The notes: generated from the letters alone by a model not told the origin. A stretch of 64,000 bases of DNA from Spisula solida (GCA_947247005.1 OX365952.1:47472722-47536721); one strand, 5' to 3'. Shown: positions 49,340-61,640, counted from the stretch's first letter. Translations and numbers: made by a program.

Positions 49340-50701
49340 TCGTAGCAGGGTTATTAAAACATAGTTATCATATTTGATTCAGTTATATTCAAATTTATAA
49401 ATGTACTCTATTAATGCTTCTCAGAATTACCCTCAAGTGTGCACCAAGGCTGCCATTTCAAAACAAGTGAGGTAAAATTTGTAAGATTCAAGTAAATGTA
49501 AGAAATGTGTCAAAACCTCACTGATTTACGACAACACTAGTCGTCGCATGGCGATTGTAAAGCTATTGTGTATGTAACAGGTCCTAGCCGATTTCCTCAG
49601 GGAGGCTGTTAGCTTGGCTTCATCAGTTTGTTTCGCTCCATGACGTTTCGTACTCTGAGTTTGTGAACTGTGAAGTTCGCAGTCGAATACAACCAACGGC
49701 AAGAATCTAAGTAACGTCTTTAGAATAGAAAATCTAGCAACACGCAGCCTTGCTCTAAAGTGGTGCAATAAAGCAAATTTCAAAAATAGAATTCGAATAC
49801 AAATTAAATGCGAGCGCCGCATAGTGATATCATTATAAATGGCCTCTTTGCTTCTATTTTCAGAATACAAATACTCGAATGATACACGTTTTGCTCATTC
49901 AATTAACTAATTGACGGTAATTTAACGAACATGTCCTGTTTAAAATTGCCAATTACAAAAAGGCCAATGTTCGGTAATAATGTACGTATGTACTTAAAAT
50001 GAATACAAATATACTTTACACCAATGCAAGTGAATAATGTATTTATATCAATTCAGCCACCTGTGATAAAACTATCCAATTACCGCATTTAAGTTAATTT
50101 TATACAAAACGCCGTTACTGTATCAATAAACTCTAACATAGCCAGTGGGAACGTCTTATTTACTTTCATGAATTTGCGGCAGGTTGTGAAATATAAATTC
50201 TATCGTAATTTATTGACATTCCAATGATACATTTTATTGAAGATCTTATTTATATATTTGATACACATTTAATCTGATTAAGACTTTAATTAAACGTTAA
50301 TCGATTATCAATGCAGCGAGATAAAAAGAACGCCGCACAAGACGTCGCCGCTAGATGGCGGTACTTGTTGTTGTTGTTGTCTGCCAGGGGCTTATACATG
50401 AGAGAAATTATACAATTACAAGACTGTCGCTGTTTTAGCGGTGCGTTAGATAGTGATAATGTACAATACATAAAAAACACATCATTTAAAAGTTTATTTC
50501 GTGTCTATATATATTATTTAACTTCGGTTTTTGAATTCATAAGCAGTGAGAATTACAATATACGAGACGTACACTAATCTGAAGGGCCGATAAGGCACAC
50601 CTTTCTTGAGGAAAATGATATGTTCCATCCCAAGCACTTTGCTATCGGTTTAATATTCAAGCATAAAGGTCAATACCAGGTTAATATTTTCGGGCAGTAC
50701 T
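49340..50701. other. Unassigned sequence
   Basis: No gene or repeat recognised. A 114-codon minus-strand frame (49526-49870) starts and ends without splice or family support and is probably chance. Confidence 0.3.
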
Positions 50702-50927
50702 TTAAGCCTATGTCACACTGAGAAATTCCACATCGGCGATGTTCTCACGATTTCTTCCGATACCATCCAATTCATCACAATTCCTTCCGATATCACAAAA
50801 TGTCTCATGACTTCCCTGAAGCTTCCCATAGACCACGAGGAATCTGTTCCCGATGTCCTGATAGCTCATTAATTTCAACCAGGAGTACATCGCCGGGGCA
50901 ATAATGCTCAGTGGGACCTAGGCTTAA
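50702..50927. mobile_element. MITE with 17-20 bp inverted ends and TTAA/TTA flanks
   Basis: It begins GCCTATGTCACACTGAG (50706) and ends with the inverse of GCCTAGGTCCCACTGAG (50923). TTAA occurs on both sides. The terminal G-CACACTGAG style resembles the PIF/Harbinger-like element at 59011, whose duplication would be TTA; piggyBac-like is the alternative. Interior repeats of CGAT-TTCTTCCGAT are present. Confidence 0.65.
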
Positions 50928-51210
50928 GACATGCATAAACGGTATTTTATAAAAAGTTCATGATATGATTCATACATACATGTGATAGAAATTGTTGTCA
51001 TTTCTATTCTAATCTGTAATCCGTTTAAATGTAATGATATGTCGCGATAATAATAACCCTATGAAAACAGTTGCTCCAAATATTATGATACTAAACCTTG
51101 TTGAACCACAAATAAATTAGAGTAATAATTGTGGTATCAGACATGAGACAATATTTATTTTGCGTAAGTAATTATATATAGTATTGGTGCTAGCAAGGAG
51201 CTAAATGTGT
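50928..51210. other. Unassigned spacer
   Basis: Nothing recognised. Confidence 0.3.
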
Positions 51211-51211
51211 C

Positions 51212-51303
51212 AGGTTGGACCATTGGTCACTTTGGTTCGTTGGTCAATTTGGGTCATTGGTCAGTTTGGGTCATTGGTCAGTTTGGGTCATTGGTCAGTG
51301 TGA
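51212..51303 (+). repeat. 17-bp tandem repeat
   Basis: About five units of CATTGGTCAGTTTGGGT. Confidence 0.85.
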
Positions 51304-51739
51304 GCAATCTGGTCAAAGAATGAGTCAGTTATACGGTACATAAAACACATATGAATCATCAGTACGTATGCATTGTAGACTTACTGAATATGGACATCCG
51401 AAGACATGCGTACACTGTTATTGTTTGTTTTTAAACTCAAACGAAAACATTTTTATTAACAGTCGATTAAGTAATGGGGTAAGAATTAGTCATATTATAT
51501 GAGTGTATACATGCTGGTTATGAATCATACACTGTGCATATACTAAGTGTGTCCCTTGCTATATAAACATGTGGGGTTCTTGTTGCTGGCATACCAATGT
51601 GGTGGTCCGGAATACAGTAAGCTGTCTCTGTTTGTGGGGCAGCTACTAGTGTGTAGATTATTTGCTGATGGTTGTTGTTTCTAGCTTGCAGGCGGACAGT
51701 GGGTATCTTGCCATAATGTTTTAAAACTAGCCTTACGAT

Positions 51740-52170
51740 GGCAGCAGATTTTGAGCAAACACAAAAATAATCAGACAGAGAAGCAACACTCAGTGAAACA
51801 AAAGCTACAAACACACAGACATAGAAAAAAGAGCAGAAAATGCAACAACAAAAACACAAGAAAAAGCAAGCCATAAGACAAAAATCAAACGAAACTTCAC
51901 ATCGACAAAGGACGCCACACTTCACAAGAACAACCCACACAGTAACACTAAACAGAGGCAGTATGCATATTATTTTTAAAAGAATTAACGCAGTAGATTT
52001 ATGCTGGACTTCAAAGTTTCAAAAAGGCACATACAAAATGAATACAGTTTGATTAACAAAAGGCACAGTGGCAATAATCATTTATTCACGGTAATTTTCC
52101 TTATTGTGTTTAACTATTAATTGTACGTGGAATTTACCAGCCTTGTGATGGACTTCAAAGTTGCTGAAAG
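51740..52170. repeat. Dispersed repeat, copy 2 (related to 9755-10110)
   Basis: It shares AAACAGAGGCAGTATGCAT and GCTGGACTTCAAAGTTTCAAAAAGG with the earlier copy, and a second half-copy (GATGGACTTCAAAGTTGCTGAAAG) follows near 52150. A 140-codon minus frame (51518-51940), rich in Cys and Phe, overlaps it; it has no family resemblance that I recognise and no counterpart frame in the other copy. Confidence 0.4.
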
Positions 52171-52350
52171 TACATACATGTAGAACACCTCCAAAATGAA
52201 GGACAGTCATTAAAATTAACTGTTAATGAAAAGACGCAACATTTGCGATCCGTTTGTATTCGTGTGTGTTTGTTTATTGTCCGTTTCTTGTTCAGTAAAT
52301 GCGGTACTTGCGGTCAGGCGATGTTCGTTCTATTTTGAGCATTATTAAGA

Positions 52351-52771
52351 CAGGGTAGCAATACCACGTGACTTTTGGCTACAGTTACAAGTAGAAATTT
52401 GTAAACATTGGAACACAAATATAGGCATAAGTATTTTATTTCTTCATCGATTTCTATCAAATATACGCCACGCTAAGGGGAAAAGTATTTGCTTTCCGTG
52501 AAATATAATATCTTTTTCAGCAGTTTTACCGATTTTTCCATTACTCTGTGAAATCTACACGTTCCACGGTTTCACAAGGTAATGGACAAAACCGCACAGC
52601 CGCTGAAAAAGATTATATATTTCTTGGAAAGCAAACATTTGTCCCCTTAGCATGGCGTATATTTCATAGAAATCAATGAAGAAATAAAATACATATGGCT
52701 ATTTTATTTTCCAATGTTTACCAATTTCTTCTTGTAACTGTAGTCAAAAGTCACGTGGTATTGCTACACTG
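52351..52771. mobile_element. Palindromic MITE, family M, copy 3
   Basis: The ends read CAGGGTAGCAATACCACGTG and CACGTGGTATTGCTACACTG (inverse). The arms pair along most of the length (for example ACGCCACGCTAAGGGGA with TCCCCTTAGCATGGCGT). The flanking 5-mers TAAGA and TAAAA match at four of five. It is non-autonomous. Confidence 0.8.
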
Positions 52772-53450
52772 TAAAACTTGCCATCGGATAAAACAGTCAA
52801 TAGCGCCCGTTGCACGAATGTTTCACGCAGTTCGTTCCAAGCTCGTACGTACCAACACACGTTTGTCAATGTTTGTATGCACTACCCTTTCATTAAAAGT
52901 TCCTTATTCATAGTGAATAAACGAGTCAACTTCCGGTAATCTCAATAAGGCGTACACGTTGAATCATATAGTCTTGCAATAAGTCGTACAGTGATAGGAA
53001 ATTACCGTATGTTTCAATCACAATAAGTCATACAAGTTGAACTGTATAGTATTCCAATAAGTCGTACAGTGTTTTTGGTTTATACGCGGTGAGTATTTGC
53101 AGCCTGATATGTTGACGTACACGAAGAAAGTAAGTTAAATGATCGTTTTACTTCATTGAACATCTCCGGCAATTATATGATTATCATTGTTGTTTAGCGT
53201 TTAAGACATCTACCGTCGAGGCCTAAAGCAGCAACCAGTGTGTAAGATACCTCCGGATAACAAGTAACGTCCGTTTGGCGTCCGTTTATGCAATATGATA
53301 AAGATATTCACAAGGCGCCCTATGATTTGCACAACTGCCCCTTATGTTTGCATATGAGGTATCCACCTTTGGTGCACTAATATATCATTTGTTTAATTTG
53401 GGTAAAATACCGGGGTTAATGGCCAACGACGGAGCTGTGTGAAGTTTGCT
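52772..53450. other. Unassigned sequence with short local duplications
   Basis: CAATAAGTCGTACAGTG and related pieces occur two to three times between 52945 and 53070. Otherwise nothing recognised. Confidence 0.35.
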
Positions 53451-53454
53451 CCAC

Positions 53455-53870
53455 ATACGACATTCAAAAAATCGAACGCCGTGCAGCTCCTTAAATGACA
53501 CTGTGCGACATTTAAAAAATTGAATGTCGTTCAGCACGACATACGACATTGGACGACATTAAACAAATCGTCATAATCGAATGTCGTGCAGCTCGACATA
53601 CGACATTGAACGACATTCAAAACATTGCCATTAGTCGAATATTGTGCAGCTCGACATATACGAGATTGGACGACATTCAAAACATTGTCATAAGTCGAAC
53701 AGTGTGCAGCTCGACATATACGACATTGGACGACATTCAAAACATTGTCATAAGTCGAATGTCGTGCAGCTCGACATATACGACATTCAAAACATTCAAA
53801 ACATTGTCATAAGTCGAATGTCGTGCAGCTCGACATATACGACATTTGACGACATATTTGATTGTCGTAT
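53455..53870 (+). repeat. 60-bp tandem repeat with a hairpin in each unit
   Basis: About six units of AAGTCGAATGTCGTGCAGCT, CGACATATACGACATTGGAC, GACGACATTCAAAACATTGTCAT-like pieces (60 bp overall). The 9-mer ACGACATTC and its inverse GAATGTCGT lie 18 bases apart in each unit. The first unit is degenerate. The frames of 69-87 codons are repeat translations. Confidence 0.85.
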
Positions 53871-54426
53871 GTTGAGCCAACTTCATACAGCTCAGCTATA
53901 GATGGATTTGACACTTTCTAATACAAGTATATGAAGTAGAACATTACCTTGATTGATTATCGGTATTCACGTTTGTTTTCAGACAATTATAATAATGTCA
54001 TAATAATATGTACTGGCATCGTAAACGTGCATAATTTCAGTGACAACCTTTATGACACCCCTTAACTCTCAACTCGCGTCTATCATATTATCTTCATTTT
54101 AGCAGCTGGTATATTATCTTGCTCACCTCAATTACAAAACTACTCCAATAAGTGGTTGAAGTCACCTTTAAACACGTCCTAGGCTGTAAATCGAACAATA
54201 AAAGCCAACCAATTGTCAATTACTGAAGTTTTTCTGCATCTAATGCGTAATTATCGTTACTTCACAAAGTGCTAATTAAGTTAACCTAAAATACTTACGA
54301 CTAATTGCCTAACTGATCACGTGATTATTTAATCATGATGAAGAATCTATTCTCTTTGACGTATTGATAAATTAATTGTAGCATGAATACTGCATACATA
54401 ATTATAACTAAACACCTTCTTACAAA
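53871..54426. other. Unassigned AT-rich sequence
   Basis: Nothing recognised. Confidence 0.3.
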
Positions 54427-54647
54427 TACTGTAAAATCATCATTTTTCGAGGGAGTTGAATTTTTGTTGATTTCGTTGTTGAACTCGACCACGAAATCTA
54501 ATCCCTACGATTAATCAACTTCTCAAATTCAGATATGGGGGTCACCCTTTCATGTTCTGTAATTCATGAATCTAAGAACCCACGAAAATGCATTTTTGTC
54601 AAAATCCACGAAATTTAATACCCACGAAAATATGTGATTTTACAATA
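54427..54647. mobile_element. MITE with 13-bp inverted ends
   Basis: Left TACTGTAAAATCA and right (inverse) TATTGTAAAATCA differ at one base. Inside are repeated CCACGAAA/TTTCGTGG-type words. Elements with ACTGTAAAATCA ends are widespread in mollusc genomes as I recall. A related style of sequence lies at 63500-63680. Confidence 0.6.
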
Positions 54648-55240
54648 CAAGGGCATGGTGCTGTACAGGTGTAACTAACCTTGTACGCCGGGACAACATA
54701 CCTTGGTCTTCCACTTTTCAATCATGTGACTGTAAACGTTTCGGTCACCTGACTTTATACGTTTTGTACCACAGTGACAACAATTCTTTGGGGTCGTAGG
54801 TACAAAATAAATAATTTTAGAAAACAAGAAAAAACTGTCTGAAAACTAGTCTTTACTTATGGAAAACATGATCACTGCCGATTTTTATGAAAATAGGCTC
54901 ATAAGAAGTGCATTGAAATGCAGATTTCAAATATGAATGAGTCTTATAAGGTCGTAAATAGTACTTACGACCTTCTAATTCTAACCCAGCGAATTAGGGA
55001 TCTATAACTGCATTCTTTCCGCGAGCAATGTGTCATGTGCCATACTCTTCAAGATATATAATACGTCTCCGGAGCAAGTATTGCATGTACGTCAAACTGA
55101 ATTTACATAATGTTTAGAAGTAAACTGATTGTACTTTGTGTTAAAGACCACTTGCGTACAAAGACCACTATTACAAATCCTGCCTGCTAATACAACACAT
55201 TGCATTTACCGTCAAACCATTAACTCATTAACACAGCCCG
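54648..55240. other. Unassigned sequence
   Basis: Nothing recognised. It includes a local inverted pair around AAGGTCGTAAATAGTACTTACGACCTT (54950-54976). Confidence 0.35.
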
Positions 55241-55243
55241 TCC

Positions 55244-55427
55244 TGTCAACAACGATCACTTTTTACAAGTGTGTTGTGTTGTGTTGTGTTGTGTTGTGTT
55301 GTGTTGTGTTGTGTTGTGTTGTGTTGTGTTGTGTTGTGTTGTGTTGTGTTGTGTTGTGTTGTGTTGTGTTGTGTTGTGTTGTGTTGTGTTGTGTTGTGTT
55401 GTGTTGTCAACAACGATCACTTTTTAC
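55244..55427 (+). repeat. (GTGTT)n microsatellite flanked by a 23-bp direct repeat
   Basis: About 27 GTGTT units (55270-55406). The same 23 bases, starting TGTCAACAACGATCAC, occur at 55244-55266 and 55405-55427 without mismatch. The plus-strand frames made of CVVLC repeats are artefacts of the microsatellite. Confidence 0.95.
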
Positions 55428-55607
55428 TGTGCTCATGCATGGTATTTACATACAGTTCTGATTATATTACTTCAATAAGGGTTGAATTTATTGTTAAAGG
55501 TATGCTGCTGTTGCAGAATGGACTTTTGAAGATCTTATTTAATAGTACTCTTGACTTATAAATAAAACGTTACAATCTTAAGTAACACTGATACATGTAC
55601 TTATTCT

Positions 55608-55830
55608 CATAGGCACCTGGTTCTTATATGGAGAAGGGTGTGCAGCGGCCATGTTAGTCGCAACGGGTATGACGTTACAAACGCTGGTACCCAGATTGTC
55701 TGCAGTTGCCACAGTAAACACGAATACCAGTACCTTTAACGTCATATCCTTTGCGGCTAAACATTGGCCGCTGCACAACCTCCTATATATATATAGGGTA
55801 ACTCAGATAATTTGAAACCATGTGCCTATG
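55608..55830. mobile_element. MITE, copy 2 of the family at 15124
   Basis: It shares GTGTGCAGCGGCCATGTTAG and CAACGGGTATGACGTTACA with the first copy, and ends in TTTGAAACCATGTGCCTATG, the family's inverted end. The left end (CATAGGCACCTGGTT) is worn. No target duplication remains visible. Confidence 0.65.
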
Positions 55831-57040
55831 ACAATGCTTTGCTTCATCGAGAGCTGAATAGTAGGCGGCTACCAAGACGTACATAGTGTACAATGTATTG
55901 TTGCTAATGCCCGATCAAGAGATCCCTCTATACTAACGGTGTTCCACTTTGCTCATGTGGGACACACTAAACATACGGACATATAGCTAAACGATTTAAT
56001 CCATAGCTTTCCATTTGTACTTTTCTGGCGCTATTCTTTCTGAACTTCATACAAAAATGTATATATACATCGTGTACTTGAAAAACGTAACTTCAAAGTT
56101 GTTCTATACTTGCACGGTACACAAAAACACTTCCGAATGCATGTAATAGCTATATACTATACATTTTATACTATTTTCGTAATGAAAATAACAGCAAACA
56201 TAAAATGAAATCGTGGTGTGTGACATTAATGACTTAACAGCCATAGTAATTATCAACATTGTTCTTGTAACAGACGTCATGATATCCATTCAAAGTATAC
56301 GAGCTTTTCAAATTCTTCTCCAGTCTGCGCAAGTGTTTCACAAGGCGTAGTAATTAAGTCATACTCTTTGTTGTTCATACTTGTCATTTTTGCTACATTC
56401 TGCACTTGTCGCTGCAAGACGTTATTGTGCTTGCAATTAGTTCTGCCAAATAGTTGAAGAGCGAACTCTTCAAAATGGAGAACCGCTGTTTAATGGACGT
56501 ACATGATGTTTGCGTATATAGACAGGTCTTAGACTAGTTAGACTGGTCGGTATACCAATTCCACTTCGAGTACCGAAATCATTCTGATCACCTCGGCCTT
56601 TATGCATTGCAATATACTGTATGTACCGGAGACAAACGGAAATGACCGAGTTTCCACGATAGGAAATGCCTAGAACGAACGTTCAATGTCAAGTAGACTG
56701 CAGCAGTGATGTCCTTAGATCACTAGTCAATGTACATTTTTGTACCAGTTTCAAATTGTAAAAAGTTATCTATTTGGCAACTGTTTTGTCGGTTGGTTAT
56801 ACGACAGTTTTTATCCCTGGAAACTTGTCACTCCGGAAGGATTTCTATTTTCTTACCATTGAACGGAATAAGACAAAAGAAGAAGAAGATGAAGTTAAAA
56901 GGTAAATACCCATACACATCTAATTTGACACAAACCCTTAACACATCTCTCTCATTTATAGTATAAATTCCAATAAAAAGAAATGCTCTAAATACGCTTA
57001 GAATATAACATATATTCTGAACCAATGAAAACGCCGATCT
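55831..57040. other. Unassigned sequence
   Basis: Small frames only. I recognise nothing. Confidence 0.3.
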
Positions 57041-57162
57041 GCGTTGGTTATATAAAAATTAAGTCAATAAAACTTTACTCTTAACATTATTTTCCCCTAA
57101 TGCCGAGCATAGCCTTTATTTGCCAGTCAGCTTTATGCTGAAATATGGTAGGCATATATGTA

Positions 57163-57236
57163 TGCCCCCACCCGGATTTGAACCCGGGTCGCCTGATTAG
57201 ACGACCAGCGCGCTAACCATTGAGCTACGGAGGCCA
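57163..57236 (-). tRNA. tRNA-like sequence (degenerate tRNA or head of a SINE)
   Basis: On the minus strand, GGCCTCCGTAGCTCAATGG opens an acceptor and D arm with a consensus A box (TAGCTCAATGG). GGTTCAAATCC is a perfect B box. The acceptor stem pairs except for the terminal G-A. The T stem is short by one base, and the anticodon arm does not give a clean seven-base loop with U33. There is no T-run terminator just downstream; instead transcribed-looking sequence continues to about 57040 (GGCAAATAAAGGCTATGCTC). I favour a tRNA-derived SINE or pseudo-tRNA over a working tRNA. Confidence 0.5.
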
Positions 57237-57239
57237 CAT

Positions 57240-59007
57240 ACGTGACGTCATGTCTTGGCGCTGAATTCCATCGGCCAATCAAAATGCTGGTAGTTACATT
57301 TACTTCTAAGTAAGTAAGAACATATCAAGTAAATGTTTAATGACAAAAAGGACTAGATTCGCTTGGCCCTTTTTAATAATTAAAAATGTACTTAATATGT
57401 TCTAACTATTGCATTGATAGTGCTACGGCTTGTAAAGATCCGGAAGTCGTGGTTTATCATCATAAAACAATTGACACGTGGTATAGGGTCTCACGCGACA
57501 CGTTGTTTGCTAAAACGGTCCCGCTTTTGTTTAGCTATTAAAAAGTTTTTCCCATGGTATGAATGTCGCTGGAATTCAGGCTTTCCATTTATGTAATATG
57601 CATTTACTGTAAACAAGTCAACAAACGCTTGTGTTAGAAAGTTGTAATTCATTATAAATCTTGATGGCTTTGTTTAAACTGTAGCGTAATAAAAACGTTC
57701 CCAGTGACAACAACGATGCCTATCTAGACTCTCACTCGCATAAAACCAAGTTTGTTCGGTCTAATTTGTTCATGGGAGCCTGCAGAATCCCTTCAGATCG
57801 GGTAGATAATTGCTACCCCACAATAAACCACGCTATAGTCATAATTAATCCGCCATTACTCCTTGGGGGCGAATACGTGGTGATAGGAATCAAAGATTCG
57901 AGAACATCGGTATACCTCTGACATTTTGATAAGCAGTTATTAATTTGCCAGATACTCTTCAAAACGAAGGCGCAATTTTCTAAAGACGACGGTTGTTTTA
58001 GTCATTTACAATAATTTAGGAATCTTGTGTTTTTTCGTTTGTCTGATTAGAATTTTCATGTTTCATTTATGATAAGTCTCACTGAAGGCAATATGATCCT
58101 GATTGCCCAGGCGATTGGCATACAAGCCTACCAAGCGTCTATGTGATAGGAATATATTTAGCGTTTATATTCGTTTTTAATCGATTCTTTAGGATATTAC
58201 GAAGATACGAATTGCAGAACAAGTCAATTCACTTTACAATTAGACATGACATTATAATTATTATCACGAACTGACTCATTTTGATGCCACATTCTTCAAA
58301 TAATTGCAGGAAATGATGCCAGCGATTGTGAATTAAAAAGTTGAAGTCTTAGAAATCGCTTTTCTTGTAATTACTGAAGAGTATGTCAGCTTCGATTTTA
58401 AAAGATAAACAGTGTTATTCTTATTGTTGATTTTTAACTGTTAACGTACCAGTTCGCGGAGTGATACAAGTCAATTATAGACAGAACATAGTTCCATATA
58501 ATTATGTTAAAAGGTTCACGAAAAACACGATTACGAGTTGTTTGGTGTCAATTACAGGTTAGGAACCACCGAATAGATGTGTTCTTTAGCTCAATGTAAA
58601 GTGACAATGGCCGGTCTTAAATTTCAACAGGTTTTAGTCTATGGCCACCTGGCACACATATACCGTCTTAAGCTTCAAAATAATACAATAAAAAGGGGGG
58701 GTCATGTATCTTCTAAGAAAGATTTTGCTCATCAAAGATGGAAAACATATTTTCGCTATTCAGCGGATTGATCCCAGACCGGTTAACCTCGGCTATACTT
58801 TCACGTTCATATTTAGGTCATAATGTCAAAAACAGACAGATTAAACAGTTTCACTACATCAGATACATGTGCACAATGACTTTAAACTAAATTTCATTAT
58901 TTCAAAGCAGACTTGTCAATTCATACCACCACTTCCAGTCAATCCAATGTTTTTTTCAGGACTCTTTGGGTATCACCATTCGGGCTGCTTATGTATTTAG
59001 TAGTTCC
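57240..59007. other. Unassigned sequence
   Basis: No gene recognised. The 57414-57596 and 58577-58771 frames are short and unsupported. Confidence 0.3.
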
Positions 59008-60001
59008 TTAGACCCCGTTCACACTGGGCTACGCTCTTACTACGATCATGCCGATCTGTCCCGACCTGGCTAAAAGTATTAATCGGGACGAGATCGGCGT
59101 CAAAACCAAGAAAATTTATAAAAATTCTTCACCGGAACGTCTGATCGACGCTTGTGCTACGATTTCGCTACGACCACAGCGTTTCCGATACGATGCTTGT
59201 ACGCCTACACCACGTTTCCACCGCGATCAATGCCGATCATGAACCGTTTCTACCACGATGTCGCAACGATCTGCAAGACCCTACTACGTTAGTAGACAGA
59301 CCTAAAAGACTGCAGCACGATATTGACATGATCATAGTACGCTTTGGTATGATGCGTACACTAATCAATGAGTTTGGGGCATCTTTTTCACATGGTCACT
59401 CATTGCCTGAAACAGGCATTGAATCCATTAGATGATGTTTTGTGTTAACAATGAACAACTTTGTCTACATAGCTGTTATATGCGTGAACGAGATCAAGTT
59501 GTTCAAATGTTCATGTACTTTCCTAATGTCTCGACCAGTTTTGGTTAAAAAACTTGTTTTCCACATAATAATTTGCTGTGGTCTATGTCCAACTGCTGTA
59601 AAGGAAAATGACTATCCTTTATATCGATATTATAACGCAATTTAACGTGTTTCAATAGAAAACTCAAATTTGATGCCGAATGTACCACGATGTTATTACG
59701 ATCATGCAGATCCCGACACAATGCTTTCCCGATGTTTCTACGATTATGTCGATCTTAATACGACCTTGCTACGTTCTGGCGCCGATTCGTTTTAGCCACG
59801 ATCCCGCTACGCTTGTTTTGAACACGTTCAAAACAAGCGTAGTAAGGTCCGGGAGCTTCCCGACCTACGCGATTCCACCACGACTCTACCAGATTCACAA
59901 AGATCCTCCCCCGATTGACCACGACTGTCCCACGATCGGTCACGATTTGGACCAATTTTAGATCGTAGTAGAAGCGGGGGCCCAGTGTGAACGCCCTATT
60001 A
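59008..60001. mobile_element. PIF/Harbinger-like non-autonomous DNA transposon
   Basis: Element 59011-59998 (988 bp) begins GACCCCGTTCACACTGGG and ends in the inverse of GGGCGTTCACACTGGGCC. Beyond that both ends continue with CTACTACGATC, so the TIR is about 35 bp. It is bordered by TTA on both sides (59008-59010 and 59999-60001). GGGSCCGTTCACAC-type ends with TTA duplication are typical of PIF/Harbinger. The interior is filled with CGATC, CCACGAT and CTACGAT words and a perfect 17-bp hairpin (59807-59842). No transposase or Myb-like frame is found. Confidence 0.75.
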
Positions 60002-60683
60002 CCTACAAGACAAGAATTATATTTTAAGGCGGTTCGAGCTACCAAGTACGCAAGCGCGAAAAAAAAACGTGATAAGAAACCTAAGATTTTGTCCCAATGA
60101 TAGCATAATTATAATTGTAAATGAATGATAATAAAATCAATATTATAATGATGCACAATTATAAAGCGTGCAATAAGTCACTTCAATTGTTCAAATGCAT
60201 CTGCTTATTTAAAATATGTAGTGCATGGTTTAGTTCTATGAAATAGCTACATTCCAAATGGTTTTCATAACAATATTCCATTCCAATACGCAAATTATGT
60301 TAATTAATACAAATTTATGCAGAATAGTACTTGTTGGTGTACCTCCAAAACAAGGCACGTGACACCTAAATTTGTTTTAATGATTTACTACACCGATGCC
60401 TCAGCTAAATGCATTTTACAGTGGTCTTGATTGTTAACTAACAGTTACTGACTGCCTTACAATGATAAGGTTTATGACAAGCGATGGGTTACATATTTAT
60501 CATGTACTTAATTGATACTGCATTTGGTCACCTGTAAGCCGGAATGTTGGTTCATATATGCCATTTATGACACATCATTCTATACATAGGATATAGTGAA
60601 AAGCAATGTGAGTATGCGAGTAAAAAAAATTAAAACAGTACAGGACATTTTCAAGGATTTCAGATAACATTCTCTTTCTACAT
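60002..60683. other. Unassigned AT-rich sequence
   Basis: Nothing recognised. Confidence 0.3.
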
Positions 60684-60790
60684 GTACGAGGGGTGATCAT
60701 AAAGTACCCGGAAAAGCATATTATATCTCGACGTTTATAACTCCGATGCTAACAATTACTTTGCCGTTTATCTGGGTTTTATTTATTATA
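60684..60790 (+). mobile_element. Transposon-end fragment (mariner-like, tentative)
   Basis: It starts TACGAGGGGTGATCATAAAG and continues TACCCGGAAAAGC. The first 14 bases are the inverse of the border at 7431-7444. Only the terminal hundred or so bases remain. Confidence 0.4.
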
Positions 60791-60989
60791 TTTGAGTTGG
60801 TGAATTTTTTAATCGTATCGTTTAGCAAACCTCAGAAGCCCCGGATGTAGTGTTTGCGCTCACAGTACTTAGCTTTGAAAATATCATGTAAATTCGAATG
60901 TAAGTCAAATATAAATCCGAATGTTATACACAATGCAATAAAATTATTGTCTACAAAATGGCGGCCATCCCGATCACTAAGATGGTTTA

Positions 60990-61640
60990 ATATTCCGTCT
61001 AAGAAGAAATTGTAATAATTCTAGCTGATTTATTTCGGATACAACTTTCTTGTTCTTGTTTTTGCTATCATCGTTAATGGGAAATGAATACTTCAAAAAC
61101 AGTCGTACGGACGAGAAGAAACTTTAATGTTTTCCTAGCAGACGGCGTATTATTGGAGAGATTTTTATCCGTAATAATACGTTATCATCCACAACGAAAA
61201 TAAATGTTCCATTCTTCTACAATTGGCTTTCCCGACGTCTTATGCCCTCACTAAACAAAAACCAATTGGTGTATTTCACTATAATGGCAGCCGATTAATC
61301 GCGCCGGTGTCTAGATAATAAGAAATTGATGGCTTATTTGTGAGCAATTTGCGAAATAATTGACATAAATTCCGCGTGTTTATTTCTTCTTAGAATGTTC
61401 ATATCAATCAAATGCATTGCGATCAGTAAGCGCCATTCAATTCCTTCCTCAAATTAACTTGCTACGCCAACAAAATGAAGCGAATTATTGTCCCAAATGA
61501 TCAGCACTGGGACCGAATCACGCCTCGCGTAACGCTTATCACTCCGCAAATAGAAACAGACGGAATATAATTCCTCGTCGAAAGACCAGTAGTGTGAAGA
61601 TAACAAAGTAAAGCTGCCGAGTCAGTTTAAAGTCAGGCCA
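60990..61640. promoter_or_regulatory. Candidate regulatory block (repeat-free, complex)
   Basis: A long high-complexity stretch with no frames or repeats, with homeodomain-type ATTA/ATAATT sites and GATTAATCGCGCC. It is named only because its texture contrasts with its surroundings. Confidence 0.2.

Noticed and set aside
51518..51940. 140-codon minus-strand frame rich in Cys and Phe, possibly a membrane protein
   Set aside because: It lies in a dispersed repeat; the related copy near 9755 does not keep the frame, and no family motif is seen.
53455..53870. Possible CRISPR array (regular repeats)
   Set aside because: The repeats are contiguous without unique spacers, and the sequence is from an animal genome. 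The same holds for the other tandem arrays.
55129..55561. Cys/Val/Leu repeat protein of about 110 codons
   Set aside because: It is the (GTGTT)n microsatellite in three frames.
59048..59961. Chain of plus-strand frames as a transposase
   Set aside because: The frames are short, mutually out of phase and made of CGATC/CCACGAT words; no DDE or Myb-like motif is seen.
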